DNA from: Candidatus Delongbacteria bacterium
GTDB lineage: Bacteria > UBA4055
Assembly: GCA_027858225.1 (NCBI GenBank)
Contig: JAQIDB010000029.1
Coordinates: 1 to 33,534 of the forward strand
Direction of reading: 5' to 3'
Length of the DNA: 33,534 nucleotides
A program made the position numbers and the translations under genes. Shown piece by piece: positions 24,607 through 32,994 of this stretch; positions within the stretch are counted from its first letter, which is position 1; each line of letters opens with the position of its first letter. The notes below the pieces were generated by a model. It did not search any database. It worked only from the letters and a program-made list of their open reading frames with translations, and had not been told where the DNA came from.

Positions 24607-27600
24607 AAAAGAAATAAAGAAGAGGATACTTGTTCTTGATGGTGCTATGGGAACAATGATTCAATCTTATAAATTGACAGAACAGGACTTTCGTGGTTCT
24701 GAGTTTATAGGTAGTACAGTTGATCAAAAAGGCAATAACGATCTTTTATCTTTAACCCAGCCTGATATAATTGGTGAAATTCACAGTAAATATTTATCTG
24801 CAGGTGCTGATATAATTGAAACGAATTCATTCAATTCAAATAAAATATCATTAGTTGAGTACAAGGTTGAAGATCAATGTTATCGACTAAATTATGAATC
24901 TGCTGTATTAGCTAGGAAAAAAGTTGATGCCTATCTGAATGATCATCCGGAAGAAAGTAAATTTGTAGCGGGATCAATTGGACCTTCAAGTAAATCATTG
25001 TCTATTGCTTCAGGTAGTGATGATCCAAGCAAAAGAGAACTTACTTTCGATGAAGTAAAAGATGCTTATGCAGATCAGATCAAAGGTCTAATTGATGGTG
25101 GTGTTGATGCACTCCTTGTTGAAACAGTCTTTGACACACTGAATGCTAAAGCAGTACTGAGTGTCATCAATGACATTCTTTCAGAGAAAAATATAGATAT
25201 ACCTATCATGGTATCTGGTACTTTGACCGAAGGTAGAACACTGGCAGGTCAAACCCTTGATGCATTTTATTATTCACTGGGACATGCAAATCTTTTAAGT
25301 ATAGGACTGAATTGTTCAACCGGAGCTAAAGAGCTCCGGTCTCATATAGAAGAACTTGCAAAGATCGCTGAATGCAATGTAAGTGCTCATCCTAATGCGG
25401 GATTTCCAGACCAGTTTGGTGATTATAGCCAGAGTGGAAGGGATATGGCAGATATAGTTGAAGATTACATACAGAATGATTTTGTTAATATTATCGGTGG
25501 CTGCTGTGGAACCAGACCTGAGCACATAAAAGAGATAGCAGCTGTTGCAAAAAAATATAAACCTAGAGAAATTCCAAAATTTTATAAGGTCAGCAGATAT
25601 TGCGGACTTGAAACTTTAAATGTTACTTCTGAAAGTAATTTTATAAATGTAGGCGAAAGAACAAATGTTGCAGGATCTAAGAAATTCCTTAGATTAATCT
25701 CCAAAGGGAAATATGAAAAAGCAATTTCAGTTGCCAGAAATCAAGTAGAAGGTGGAGCGCAGGTCATTGATGTTTGTATGGATGATGCAATGCTTGATTC
25801 TGAGACTAAAATGGTTGAATTCTTAAACCTTATAGCTACAGAACATGACGTGTCAAAACTGCCGATCATGATAGATTCATCAGAGTGGTCTGTGATAGAA
25901 GCCGGCTTAAAATGTGTTCAGGGAAAATCGATCGTAAATTCTATCAGCTTGAAAGAAGGTGATGAAGTTTTCTTAGACCATGCAAATAAGATCAATAATT
26001 ACGGTGCTTCAGTTGTTGTAATGCTTTTCGATGAACAGGGGCAGGCAACCAGTTTTGAAAGAAAAATAGAAATAGCTAAACGTTCATATAAATTGTTAAC
26101 GGAAAAGATCAATTTTCCACCAGAGAATATAATATTTGATCCGAATATTCTTTCAATTGCAACTGGGATGGAAGAACATGATAATTACGCAGTTAATTTT
26201 ATAAATGCTACGAAATGGATCAAAGAAAATCTTCCATTCGCGAAAGTAAGTGGCGGAGTCAGTAACTTGTCATTCTCGTTCAGAGGAAATAATGTTGTCA
26301 GAGAAGCTATGCACTCAGTATTTCTTCATTATGCTATAAAAGCAGGTTTGGATATGGGAATTGTAAATCCAGCGACACTGGCTATTTATGATGATATTCC
26401 CGAAGAATTATTAGATCTTGTTGAGGATGTTATTCTAAACAAACGAAAAGACGCTACAGACAGGCTTGTAACTTATGCAAATAATATAGATATTACTGCT
26501 TCCACTGAGGAAAAGATAAAGGAATGGAGACTGCTTTCTGTCGATGATAGAATATCCCATTCTGTTGTAAGTGGTATAACAGACTATATTGAAGAAGATC
26601 TTGATGAAATATATAAGAAACTAAACGATTCAACTGCTGTGATCGAAGGACCTTTGATGGCCGGCATGAATAAAGTGGGTGATCTTTTCAGAACTGGTAA
26701 AATGTTTCTGCCTCAGGTAATCAAAAGTGCAAGAGTTATGAAACAAGCAGTAGCATACTTAACTCCATTGATCGAACTGGAAAAGACTTCTACAAAAACT
26801 TCTAATTTCTCCGGTAAGATATTGATGGCTACGGTCAAAGGTGATGTTCACGATATTGGAAAGAACATTGTGGGTATCGTACTTTCCTGTAACAACTATG
26901 AGATCATTGATATGGGAGTTATGGTCGCTGCCGATAAGATAGTTGAAGCTGCGATTAAGGAAAAACCTGATGTTATAGGTTTAAGTGGATTGATATCACC
27001 TTCATTAAATGAGATGATCCACCTTGCGTCAGAACTACAAAGAGCAGGTCTTAAAATTCCTTTAATGATAGGTGGAGCAGCTACATCAAAGATACACACC
27101 GCAATGAAGATAGATCATGAATATGATGCTCCGGTTATTTATGTAAGAGATGCAACTCAAGCAGTAAATGTTGTTAACGAGCTGATGTCGGCTAAGACAA
27201 GAGATTCTTTCGTTGAAAATTTATCTGCTGAATATCAAAGAACAAAACAACAGTATCTTGCAACACAGGACCAGAAATATATCAGCATTACAGAAGCTAG
27301 AGAGAATAAATTTAAAATAGATTGGAATAATTTCTCAATAAAAGCACCTCCTTTAGTAATAGAAATACATAAGAATTATAGTTTGGCAGAAATTTCAGAA
27401 TATATCAATTGGACACAATTCTTATATGCTTGGGAGATTAATGGGAATTATCCTCAGGTGCTTAACGATGAGAACAAAGGGGAAGAGGCTACTAAGCTTA
27501 TTTCTGATGCACAAGATATGATCAATGATATTATAGAGAAGAAAATGATTTCAGCTGATGCGGTTTACGGATTGTTTCCTGCAAATTCGGCTGACGATGA

Positions 27601-28132
27601 TATAAATATTTATGAGAATGAGAATAGAGAAAGAGTGATCGCTATTCTAACAAATCAAAGGAATCAGGAATTATTGGAAGATAGTAAGGCTAACTTATGT
27701 TTATCAGACTTTATTGCTCCAGTTGACTCAGAGAAGAAAGATTATGTTGGTGCATTTGTAATTTCTACAGGAGTTGGATTGGATAAATGGATCAGTAAAT
27801 TCAAAGAAGATAATGACAGCTATAAAGCTTTATTGTTGCAAACTTTAGCTGATAGATTTGTAGAAGCATTCTCGGAGTTACTTTTCAAAAAAATCAGAAC
27901 AGATATATGGGGTTATTCTGTAGATAAAGAACAGGGAATCAAACCTGCTTACGGTTATCCAACTTGTCCAGATCACAGTGAAAAGAGAAAAATATTTGAT
28001 ATACTCAGTGTTGAAGAGAATTTAGGAGTGAAATTAACAGAGAATTTTGCAATGGATCCAGTGTCATCAGTTTGTGGTTTATATCTTGCAAATAAAGCAG
28101 CAACATATTTCTCTGTAGGGGACAAACAATGA
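24596..28132 (+). CDS. metH: cobalamin-dependent methionine synthase
   Basis: MetH transfers a methyl group from 5-methyltetrahydrofolate to homocysteine through cobalamin. The 1178-residue product is complete and modular. The homocysteine domain has zinc ligands Cys240 (GLNCSTG) and Cys303-Cys304 (GGCCGT). The pterin domain begins at [19 protein letters not shown]. The cobalamin domain has the cofactor ligand His752 in GDVHDIG and the [12 protein letters not shown] loop. The C-terminal reactivation domain has [20 protein letters not shown] and [10 protein letters not shown]. No B12 riboswitch is visible; the start lies within the end of the beta-propeller gene and has only a weak ribosome binding site, so translation is probably coupled. 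metF follows with an ATGA overlap. Confidence 0.97.
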   Translation: MSIRKEIKKRILVLDGAMGTMIQSYKLTEQDFRGSEFIGSTVDQKGNNDLLSLTQPDIIGEIHSKYLSAGADIIETNSFNSNKISLVEYKVEDQCYRLNYESAVLARKKVDAYLNDHPEESKFVAGSIGPSSKSLSIASGSDDPSKRELTFDEVKDAYADQIKGLIDGGVDALLVETVFDTLNAKAVLSVINDILSEKNIDIPIMVSGTLTEGRTLAGQTLDAFYYSLGHANLLSIGLNCSTGAKELRSHIEELAKIAECNVSAHPNAGFPDQFGDYSQSGRDMADIVEDYIQNDFVNIIGGCCGTRPEHIKEIAAVAKKYKPREIPKFYKVSRYCGLETLNVTSESNFINVGERTNVAGSKKFLRLISKGKYEKAISVARNQVEGGAQVIDVCMDDAMLDSETKMVEFLNLIATEHDVSKLPIMIDSSEWSVIEAGLKCVQGKSIVNSISLKEGDEVFLDHANKINNYGASVVVMLFDEQGQATSFERKIEIAKRSYKLLTEKINFPPENIIFDPNILSIATGMEEHDNYAVNFINATKWIKENLPFAKVSGGVSNLSFSFRGNNVVREAMHSVFLHYAIKAGLDMGIVNPATLAIYDDIPEELLDLVEDVILNKRKDATDRLVTYANNIDITASTEEKIKEWRLLSVDDRISHSVVSGITDYIEEDLDEIYKKLNDSTAVIEGPLMAGMNKVGDLFRTGKMFLPQVIKSARVMKQAVAYLTPLIELEKTSTKTSNFSGKILMATVKGDVHDIGKNIVGIVLSCNNYEIIDMGVMVAADKIVEAAIKEKPDVIGLSGLISPSLNEMIHLASELQRAGLKIPLMIGGAATSKIHTAMKIDHEYDAPVIYVRDATQAVNVVNELMSAKTRDSFVENLSAEYQRTKQQYLATQDQKYISITEARENKFKIDWNNFSIKAPPLVIEIHKNYSLAEISEYINWTQFLYAWEINGNYPQVLNDENKGEEATKLISDAQDMINDIIEKKMISADAVYGLFPANSADDDINIYENENRERVIAILTNQRNQELLEDSKANLCLSDFIAPVDSEKKDYVGAFVISTGVGLDKWISKFKEDNDSYKALLLQTLADRFVEAFSELLFKKIRTDIWGYSVDKEQGIKPAYGYPTCPDHSEKRKIFDILSVEENLGVKLTENFAMDPVSSVCGLYLANKAATYFSVGDKQ

Positions 28133-29085
28133 AAGTTATAGATCTTATAAATAATAATAAAACCGGTAAACCGTTATTTACATTTGAATTACTACCTCCA
28201 GTGAAAGGTCATAGTATTGAAAAGCTTTATAAATCAATCGACCCGTTAATTGAATTTGATCCTGCATATATAAATATTACTTATCATCAATCTGAAATGA
28301 TGGAGGTAGTACAGTCAGATGGTTCTCTTGCTAATAGACTGGTAAGAAAACGACCTGGAACAGTAGCTATTGCTGCGGCTCTACAGAATAAGTACAATAT
28401 ACCTGTTGTTTCTCATTTAATCTGTGGTGGAACAAATAAGGATGAAACAGAAGATACTCTTATCGATTTGAATTTTCTCGGAGTTGACAATATCTTAGCT
28501 TTGAGAGGTGATTCTAAAAGAAGTGCAGAGTTTATTCCTGAAAAAAACGGTTATTCCAATGCAAGTGAGCTTGTTGAGCAAATCGTTAATATGAATGCGG
28601 GGAAATATCTTACTAAAGACATTTTTGATATGCTTAAGACTGACTTTAGCATTGGAGTTGCAGGTTATCCTGAGGTGCATAAGGAAGCGGTGGATATGAA
28701 GTCTGATCTTGAATTTCTAAAGATGAAAGTTGATAAGGGTGCTGATTATATAGTAACTCAGATGTTCTTTGATAATAAATATTATTTCGATTTTGTAAAA
28801 GCTTGCAGAGAGGTAGGGATCACAGTTCCTATAATACCGGGAATTAAACCGATTTCAGCTATGAATGATATTAACTTACTTGAACCAACTTTTAAGATAC
28901 ATTTACCTGAAGAGCTTGTTGCTGAGGTAAAGAAGTGTAAGACTAACCGTGAAGCAAGAGCTGTAGGAGTTGAGTGGTGTATCAAGCAGTCGAAGGAACT
29001 TGCAGCTGCAGGTGTTCCAGGATTGCATTATTATACTTTGGGGATGAGTCGGAATATAAAGCGTATTGCAAAGGAAGTGTTTTAG
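28129..29085 (+). CDS. metF: methylenetetrahydrofolate reductase
   Basis: This flavoenzyme reduces 5,10-methylenetetrahydrofolate to 5-methyltetrahydrofolate, the methyl donor used by the upstream MetH. The 318-residue product has the catalytic Glu20 in [36 protein letters not shown] and IPGIKPI. The Bacteroidota-style LLPP version of the N-terminal motif is present. It overlaps metH by four bases (ATGA), indicating translational coupling and matched production of substrate and user. No clear terminator was found after it. Confidence 0.95.
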   Translation: MKVIDLINNNKTGKPLFTFELLPPVKGHSIEKLYKSIDPLIEFDPAYINITYHQSEMMEVVQSDGSLANRLVRKRPGTVAIAAALQNKYNIPVVSHLICGGTNKDETEDTLIDLNFLGVDNILALRGDSKRSAEFIPEKNGYSNASELVEQIVNMNAGKYLTKDIFDMLKTDFSIGVAGYPEVHKEAVDMKSDLEFLKMKVDKGADYIVTQMFFDNKYYFDFVKACREVGITVPIIPGIKPISAMNDINLLEPTFKIHLPEELVAEVKKCKTNREARAVGVEWCIKQSKELAAAGVPGLHYYTLGMSRNIKRIAKEVF

Positions 29086-29126
29086 AACTTCGTGTTTCTG
29101 CGTTGAAAATGTTGTAAAGGAAAAAT

Positions 29127-29606
29127 ATGACAAAATTTGAAGATAGTTATATAGGTAATCTTCGTAAGAAGATCGGAAAAGATAAGATAATTGTACCCGG
29201 AGCAAGGGCTGTTATTAGAAATGAAAAAGGTGAAGTTCTTCTAATTAAACGTAAAGATACAGGTCGATGGGGAATGCCTGCTGGAGCAGTAGAACTTGGG
29301 AATAGTGTTACGGACACGTTGAAAAGAGAAGTATTTGAAGAAACAGGGCTCAGAGTAATTTCTTTCAGACCTTTATCGGTTTATACAGATTCTAAATACT
29401 CTTTTGAGTATCCAAATGGTGATAAAATTCAGATGTTTGCTTTAGTGTTTTTGGTAGATGAATGGGATGGGGATCTTGTTTCTGAAACTGATGAAACGAG
29501 TGATATTGGATTTTTCTCATTAAACGATCTTCCTGATACACATGAAGTGTATTTGGAGACATTAGAAGATTTGAAGAATTTTAATGGTGAATTGATTGTG
29601 AAATAA
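29127..29606 (+). CDS. Nudix hydrolase
   Basis: The product is a 159-residue hydrolase of nucleoside diphosphate derivatives, substrate unknown. The Nudix box GAVELGNSVTDTLKREVFEE plus TGL spans residues 53-75. The REVFEETG core is intact, but the Glu expected six residues after the first Gly is Asn59. RWGMPAG precedes the box in the usual place. AAAGGAAAAAT gives a ribosome binding site. It lies 41 bp after metF, so it may be cotranscribed with it, and converges with the next gene, whose stop lies only 3 bp away. Confidence 0.88.
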   Translation: MTKFEDSYIGNLRKKIGKDKIIVPGARAVIRNEKGEVLLIKRKDTGRWGMPAGAVELGNSVTDTLKREVFEETGLRVISFRPLSVYTDSKYSFEYPNGDKIQMFALVFLVDEWDGDLVSETDETSDIGFFSLNDLPDTHEVYLETLEDLKNFNGELIVK

Positions 29607-29609
29607 TAT

Positions 29610-30092
29610 CTATAATTTATACCCAATCGTTCTCAAAAATTCCTTTCTCCACTTTTTCCCGTCTTCATCTTCAATTCCTTTCGAAGCAAAACCATCAATA
29701 ACTCCCATAATACCACGACCTTGCTCAGAAGTAGCTACAATAACTTCAGTAGGATTTGCTGTTGCACAGAAGATTCTGCAAACTTCAGGTACATCTTTGA
29801 TTCTACCAAGAACATTGATAGGGAATGCTTCTCTCATTACAATAATAAAAATATGACCGGCTGATATCTTATAGGCATTATCTGTGGCTATCTTAGTAAG
29901 TTCTTCATCGTTACCATCATATCTGACAAGTTGCTCACCAGATGCTTCACAAAAAGCCAGACCAAATTTTACGTTCGGTACAGTATTAACCATTGCTTCG
30001 TAAATATCTTCGATAGTTTTAATAAAATGGGATTGACCAAGAATGATATTTGCATCTTCAGGGAAATCGAGTTTTACAAGTTCAGTATTCAT
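29610..30092 (-). CDS. adenosine-specific kinase family protein (COG1839)
   Basis: This conserved 160-residue protein family has structural work describing adenosine or AMP binding, hence its name; its physiological role is poorly established. The product begins MNTELVKLDFPEDANIILGQ and has FGLAFCEASGEQLVRYDGND, AGHIFIIVMREAFPINVLGR, RIFCATANPTEVIVA and GRGIMGVIDGFASKGIE, all characteristic of the family. The track start at 30134 adds 14 residues from a structured spacer; AAAGGAGAG lies directly before the ATG at 30092. It follows lptE on the same strand after an 84-bp spacer with a large inverted repeat. Confidence 0.85.
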   Translation of the reverse strand: MNTELVKLDFPEDANIILGQSHFIKTIEDIYEAMVNTVPNVKFGLAFCEASGEQLVRYDGNDEELTKIATDNAYKISAGHIFIIVMREAFPINVLGRIKDVPEVCRIFCATANPTEVIVATSEQGRGIMGVIDGFASKGIEDEDGKKWRKEFLRTIGYKL

Positions 30093-30114
30093 TTTTTTCT
30101 CTCCTTTGCAGTAA

Positions 30115-30172
30115 GAGACGCCCAGGTTGGACATCTTTACGGATTACGTATAGACCTCTACACGAGCGTCTC
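30115..30172 (-). other. structured inverted-repeat element between lptE and the adenosine-kinase-family gene
   Basis: The element is closed by GAGACGC...GCGTCTC and contains, on the minus strand, an inner stem TCTATACG-TAATC-CGTAAAGA (one A-A mismatch), plus AGGT/ACCT pairing between the two. It is visibly richer in G and C than its surroundings. There is no T-run, and the next ribosome binding site follows within 10 bases. It could be a translational regulator, an RNA-processing site or a REP-like insertion. Confidence 0.5.
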
Positions 30173-30176
30173 AGCG

Positions 30177-30677
30177 CTACCAGTTAGAGCTTAGTGCGAT
30201 GACTGCGTTTTCTCCGATTCTTTCAAGTAGTTCTACCATTGCTTCATCTCTTGAAGTTCCACCGCCTGATTCATCGTAATTCTCAGAGTAACTTACTGAG
30301 TATGCTTTAACAATAAATTCTTCTTTGATATTATCGTAAAAATTTATAGATAATCTTAAAGTTAAAGTTCTTTGCTGGGCAACCTCATCATCAGATTGAG
30401 AAGCGATAGATTCTGTAAATGATTGAATTGTACCAAAAGCTTTCGAATCAGCATCTTTTGAATCATCAATATCCATTAATCTGTAATCATCAATGTAGTA
30501 TAAAATTTTTTCATTGATCAACTGAGGAAGGGAAAGGTCATATCTGCTCGTATTATCATCAAAAAGTAAAACCTGAACGGTTTTAACATGCGGAGGAATA
30601 CTTTTACCTGTGAATGAGTAATATGCGCAGGATTGAAGCAGAATAATAAAACATATTGTTAAAAGTACGGATCTCAT
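30177..30677 (-). CDS. lptE: LPS assembly lipoprotein LptE
   Basis: LptE plugs and assembles the LptD outer-membrane channel that delivers LPS to the cell surface. The 166-residue product is a lipoprotein (ICFIILLQSCAYYSF, Cys at about residue 17), with the FCB-style SFTGKSIPPHVKTVQVLLFD start, LPQLINEKILYYIDD, and the final TSRDEAMVELLERIGENAVI helix. Its length is normal. Its ATG overlaps the stop of the sigma54-activator gene by four bases, a gene pair I associate with Bacteroidota genomes. Confidence 0.85.
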   Translation of the reverse strand: MRSVLLTICFIILLQSCAYYSFTGKSIPPHVKTVQVLLFDDNTSRYDLSLPQLINEKILYYIDDYRLMDIDDSKDADSKAFGTIQSFTESIASQSDDEVAQQRTLTLRLSINFYDNIKEEFIVKAYSVSYSENYDESGGGTSRDEAMVELLERIGENAVIALSSNW

Positions 30678-31828
30678 AATTCAATCCCGTGTTTAGTAAT
30701 CTTACGGTATAACGTTCTCTCAGAAATATTCATTTCTTCAGCAGTTTTTCTTCTGTTGCCTCTATATTTTTTCAGAAGATCAATAATTTCTTTTTTCTCT
30801 CTGTCACCATGTTCATACGGAGTAATTATTGCCTGGTTTGGATCAAGTCTTTCAAGTGCTTCTTCAATTGAATAATCAGAGATTATTTCTTTCTTACCTG
30901 TACTGAAAAGATATCTTTTAATTAAGTTAATATCATTCTTTATTTCGAGCAATGTTCTGAAAATGAGTTCTCTTTCATTTTCCTCTCCAAGGCGTTCGAA
31001 TTTAACAGGTAAATGTGATGTATTCGGTTTTCCTTTGAGATATTTTCTAACAGTACTTCCAATTATAATCTTTCCTGTTTCCATAACAGTAAGCATATCA
31101 ATAAAATTTTTAAGCTCTCTGATATTGCCTTTCCATGGGTGATTTACTATCTCTAAAATTGCATCTCTATCAAAATTTAATTGTGAACGTTTATGTTTTT
31201 CTGCAGAATTTTTGGCAAATAATTCAACAAATTGAGGTATGTCTTCCAATCTTTCTCTTAGTGAAGGTAATTCTAATGAAACAGCTTTCAACCTAAAATA
31301 TAAATCTTCTCTAAAAGTACCCTTGTCAACCATTCGTGCAAGATCTTTGTTAGATGCGGCTATTATCCTGACATCCACTTTAATGTTTGTAGATCCTCCA
31401 ACACGCATGAAAGTTCCGTTCTCTAATACTCTAAGGAGTTTCACCTGGCTTGGAAGAGGTAGCTCACTTATTTCATCAAGTAAAATTGTTCCATTATTTG
31501 CAGACTCGAAATATCCTTTTCTTTTATCCGATGCACTTGTAAAAGATCCTTTCTCATGTCCGAATAATTCACTTTCTATCAATCCTTCAGGTATCGCACC
31601 GCAGTTAATTGGTATGAACTTTTCATTTTTACGATCACTCAACTTGTGGATCAAGTTTGCAAATATTTCTTTTCCTGTTCCACTTTCACCGGCAATTAGT
31701 ACGGATATATCTGTTGGAGCAATAGTTTTTATAATAGTAACTACTTCATTTATCCTTTCAGATCTTCCAATAATATCAAGTTCTTCGTAGTTTGGACCAA
31801 AATCCATATTTATTTGACCGTTGGACAT
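30674..31828 (-). CDS. sigma54-dependent transcriptional activator, PspF-like (AAA+ plus Fis-type HTH)
   Basis: The product is a bacterial enhancer-binding protein of 384 residues without an N-terminal receiver or sensor domain. It has Walker A GESGTGKE (47-54), Walker B GTILLDE (113-119), the sensor region RIIAASNKDLARM, an arginine-finger zone FREDLYFRL, and a C-terminal Fis-type helix-turn-helix (GNRRKTAEEMNISERTLYRK). The sigma54-contact loop reads GSFTSA (94-99) rather than GAFTGA, so contact with sigma54 could be altered. It is translationally coupled to lptE. The lack of an input domain suggests control by expression level or by a separate partner. AGAG before the ATG is the ribosome binding site. 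Confidence 0.9.
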   Translation of the reverse strand: MSNGQINMDFGPNYEELDIIGRSERINEVVTIIKTIAPTDISVLIAGESGTGKEIFANLIHKLSDRKNEKFIPINCGAIPEGLIESELFGHEKGSFTSASDKRKGYFESANNGTILLDEISELPLPSQVKLLRVLENGTFMRVGGSTNIKVDVRIIAASNKDLARMVDKGTFREDLYFRLKAVSLELPSLRERLEDIPQFVELFAKNSAEKHKRSQLNFDRDAILEIVNHPWKGNIRELKNFIDMLTVMETGKIIIGSTVRKYLKGKPNTSHLPVKFERLGEENERELIFRTLLEIKNDINLIKRYLFSTGKKEIISDYSIEEALERLDPNQAIITPYEHGDREKKEIIDLLKKYRGNRRKTAEEMNISERTLYRKITKHGIEL

Positions 31829-31908
31829 AATGTATCTCTAATTTATTAAATAATTCAAGCAATCTAATATAATTATATTTATCGTTAAACTCAAGTACAT
31901 AATAGGGG

Positions 31909-32005
31909 ATCGGTACTAAGGGCTTATTCCCTACCTTCAAGGGACTGAAGTCCCTTGTCCCAAACGCTCGGAGGGTAGCTTGGAACACGGTACTTTAGTG
32001 CCGTG
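31909..32005. repeat. compound REP-like hairpin element
   Basis: Two hairpins stand out. CAAGGGACT-GA-AGTCCCTTG (31938-31957) has a perfect 9-bp stem. CACGGTACT-TT-AGTGCCGTG (31986-32005) has a 9-bp stem with one G-T pair. Flanking CTACC (31931-31935) and GGTAG (31974-31978) can enclose the first hairpin. It lies upstream of the sigma54-activator gene, without a T-run. The first hairpin and its CTTGTCCCAAA tail resemble the element at 18556. Apart from this and the CRP-type site, the 288-bp gap from 31829 to 32116 holds nothing I can identify. Confidence 0.65.
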
Positions 32006-32040
32006 CAATTTGGGTATTTATTTAAAATAAATCACCCAAT

Positions 32041-32056
32041 TGTGATTTATCTCACA
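32041..32056. promoter_or_regulatory. CRP/FNR-family type operator TGTGA-N6-TCACA
   Basis: TGTGATTTATCTCACA matches the E. coli CRP consensus half-sites exactly, with the right 6-bp spacing. It overlaps a second inverted repeat, ATAAATCAC...GTGATTTAT. It lies 60 bp before the 54-aa gene's start; if transcription starts near 32090 (TAAGTT at 32078-32083 as a weak -10), its centre would be at about -41.5, a class II activator position. It could also act on the divergent sigma54-activator gene. No CRP-family gene lies in the window. Confidence 0.5.
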
Positions 32057-32116
32057 GTATTATGATGTGGAATTGTGTAAGTTACCTTTGTAAACGAAAA
32101 CAAGGAGTAAAATAAA

Positions 32117-32281
32117 TTGAAGAGAACACAGAAGACTAACGAATTAGAAATAAAACTGGAGATACTTGATTCTATCAAGATTTCTTCAGAAGATGAAAAA
32201 ACTAAGGCGCAAGATCTTCAGAACAGTGTTTCTGACAATTTCACCTATGCCGCTGTAAGGCAAGTTGAAAAATTCTATTAA
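32117..32281 (+). CDS. small charged protein, 54 aa, TTG start (not in ORF track)
   Basis: The ORF tools missed this short gene, which starts with TTG. AAGGAG lies 9 bases upstream, the strongest local signal, and a Rho-independent terminator follows 22 bp after the stop, so this is a complete single-gene unit. The product is highly charged and helical (KRTQKTNELEIKLEILDSIK, then ISSEDEKTKAQDLQNSVSDN, ending FTYAAVRQVEKFY), without membrane segments or Cys. I recognise no family. Upstream is a CRP-type operator. It could also be an sRNA-like leader whose ORF is incidental, but the ribosome binding site and lack of stops argue for translation. Confidence 0.6.
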   Translation: MKRTQKTNELEIKLEILDSIKISSEDEKTKAQDLQNSVSDNFTYAAVRQVEKFY

Positions 32282-32303
32282 GCGTATTAAATATAGTGTA
32301 GAG

Positions 32304-32336
32304 AAAAAAAAGGAGCTGATTGCTCCTTTTTTTTTA
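32304..32336. terminator. bidirectional Rho-independent terminator
   Basis: The stem GGAGC-TGATT-GCTCC is flanked by an A-tract (seven A) on the left and nine T on the right. It serves the 54-aa gene on the plus strand and, through the A-tract read as U on the other strand, marR on the minus strand, whose stop codon is adjacent. Confidence 0.88.
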
Positions 32337-32765
32337 TTAATAATTATTATAGAGCTTTCCTAATTTGTCCATCAATAATTTTTGTTCTTTCTGATCAAAA
32401 TCTTTAAAAGCTGTTTTGATCATCAATCTTGCTATTCGGGTAAAAGTAGGTTTTAACTCTAGCGCTTTTTTGGTTAATACAATGTAAGTGATCCTAGAAT
32501 CTTCATCAGATCTTTCTCTTTTTACATATCCTAATTTTACAAGTTTGTTTACCAATACAGTAAGTGTAGATTTATCACGTTGAATTTGTTCAGCGATATC
32601 CACCATTCTGAGTTTTATTTTTGATTTATATAAGAAATTTAGAATTGCTGCATGACTTGGTGCAATGCCTGTAATATTGTTCTTTTTAAATTCAGCCACG
32701 ATCATGTTGTTCGCTTTTGAACGGATCATGGTCATAAATGTTATTATGTATTCTGGATCGGTCAT
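32337..32765 (-). CDS. MarR-family transcriptional regulator (probably leaderless)
   Basis: The product is a dimeric winged-helix repressor of about 142 residues. The winged helix is classical: VDIAEQIQRDKSTLTVLVNK, then LVKLGYVKRERSDEDSRITY, with the wing Asp-Ser-Arg. The ligand is unknown. The track start (32786) would place the first codons inside the promoter, between -35 and -10. A near-perfect promoter predicts the transcript to begin at about 32765, exactly at the next in-frame ATG (MTDPEYII), so I choose that start; the mRNA would then be leaderless. The promoter spacer contains a 15-bp element that recurs three times before the neighbouring secreted-protein gene, suggesting autoregulation and control of that gene. 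Confidence 0.88.
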   Translation of the reverse strand: MTDPEYIITFMTMIRSKANNMIVAEFKKNNITGIAPSHAAILNFLYKSKIKLRMVDIAEQIQRDKSTLTVLVNKLVKLGYVKRERSDEDSRITYIVLTKKALELKPTFTRIARLMIKTAFKDFDQKEQKLLMDKLGKLYNNY

Positions 32766-32771
32766 GACGAA

Positions 32772-32800
32772 AATATAGTTTGACATAAAACTAATGTCAA
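32772..32800 (-). promoter_or_regulatory. marR promoter with embedded operator
   Basis: On the minus strand TTGACA (32795-32800) and TATATT (32772-32777) are separated by 17 bp. The spacer contains AGTTTTATGTCAAAC, which matches the 15-bp repeats at 32911-32955 with one mismatch to the central copy, and TTGACAT...ATGTCAA forms an inverted repeat over the -35. The predicted start of transcription coincides with the ATG at 32765. Confidence 0.75.
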
Positions 32801-32889
32801 GGAAAATATTAATAAAAAGATAATTTTATATTAAGCTAGTTAATCTCTTGTAACGTTGAAATGATTATTTTATTTTTTTAAATTATCTA

Positions 32890-32918
32890 TTGACATTCTA
32901 TTAAAAAAGTTGTTTTAT
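32890..32918 (+). promoter_or_regulatory. promoter of the 32995 gene
   Basis: TTGACA (32890-32895) and TTTTAT (32913-32918) are separated by 17 bp. The -35 is perfect and the -10 matches 4 of 6. The -10 lies inside the first copy of the 15-bp operator array, so a bound repressor would block it. Confidence 0.55.
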
Positions 32919-32955
32919 GTAAAACAGTTTTATGTAAAACAGTTGGACGTAAAAC
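32911..32955 (+). repeat. three contiguous 15-bp operator repeats (probable MarR sites)
   Basis: TGTTTTATGTAAAAC, AGTTTTATGTAAAAC and AGTTGGACGTAAAAC follow one another without a gap. Each of the first two contains the palindrome GTTTTA-TG-TAAAAC. The marR promoter carries AGTTTTATGTCAAAC on the opposite strand (32778-32792). Confidence 0.75.
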
Positions 32956-32994
32956 TATATAGGGAGAATTAAAATTAGAATAAGAGGAAAAATT

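Noticed and set aside
31776-31988. 70-aa minus-strand ORF over the sigma54-activator leader
   Set aside because: It runs through the REP-like hairpins, has no ribosome binding site and no recognisable product.
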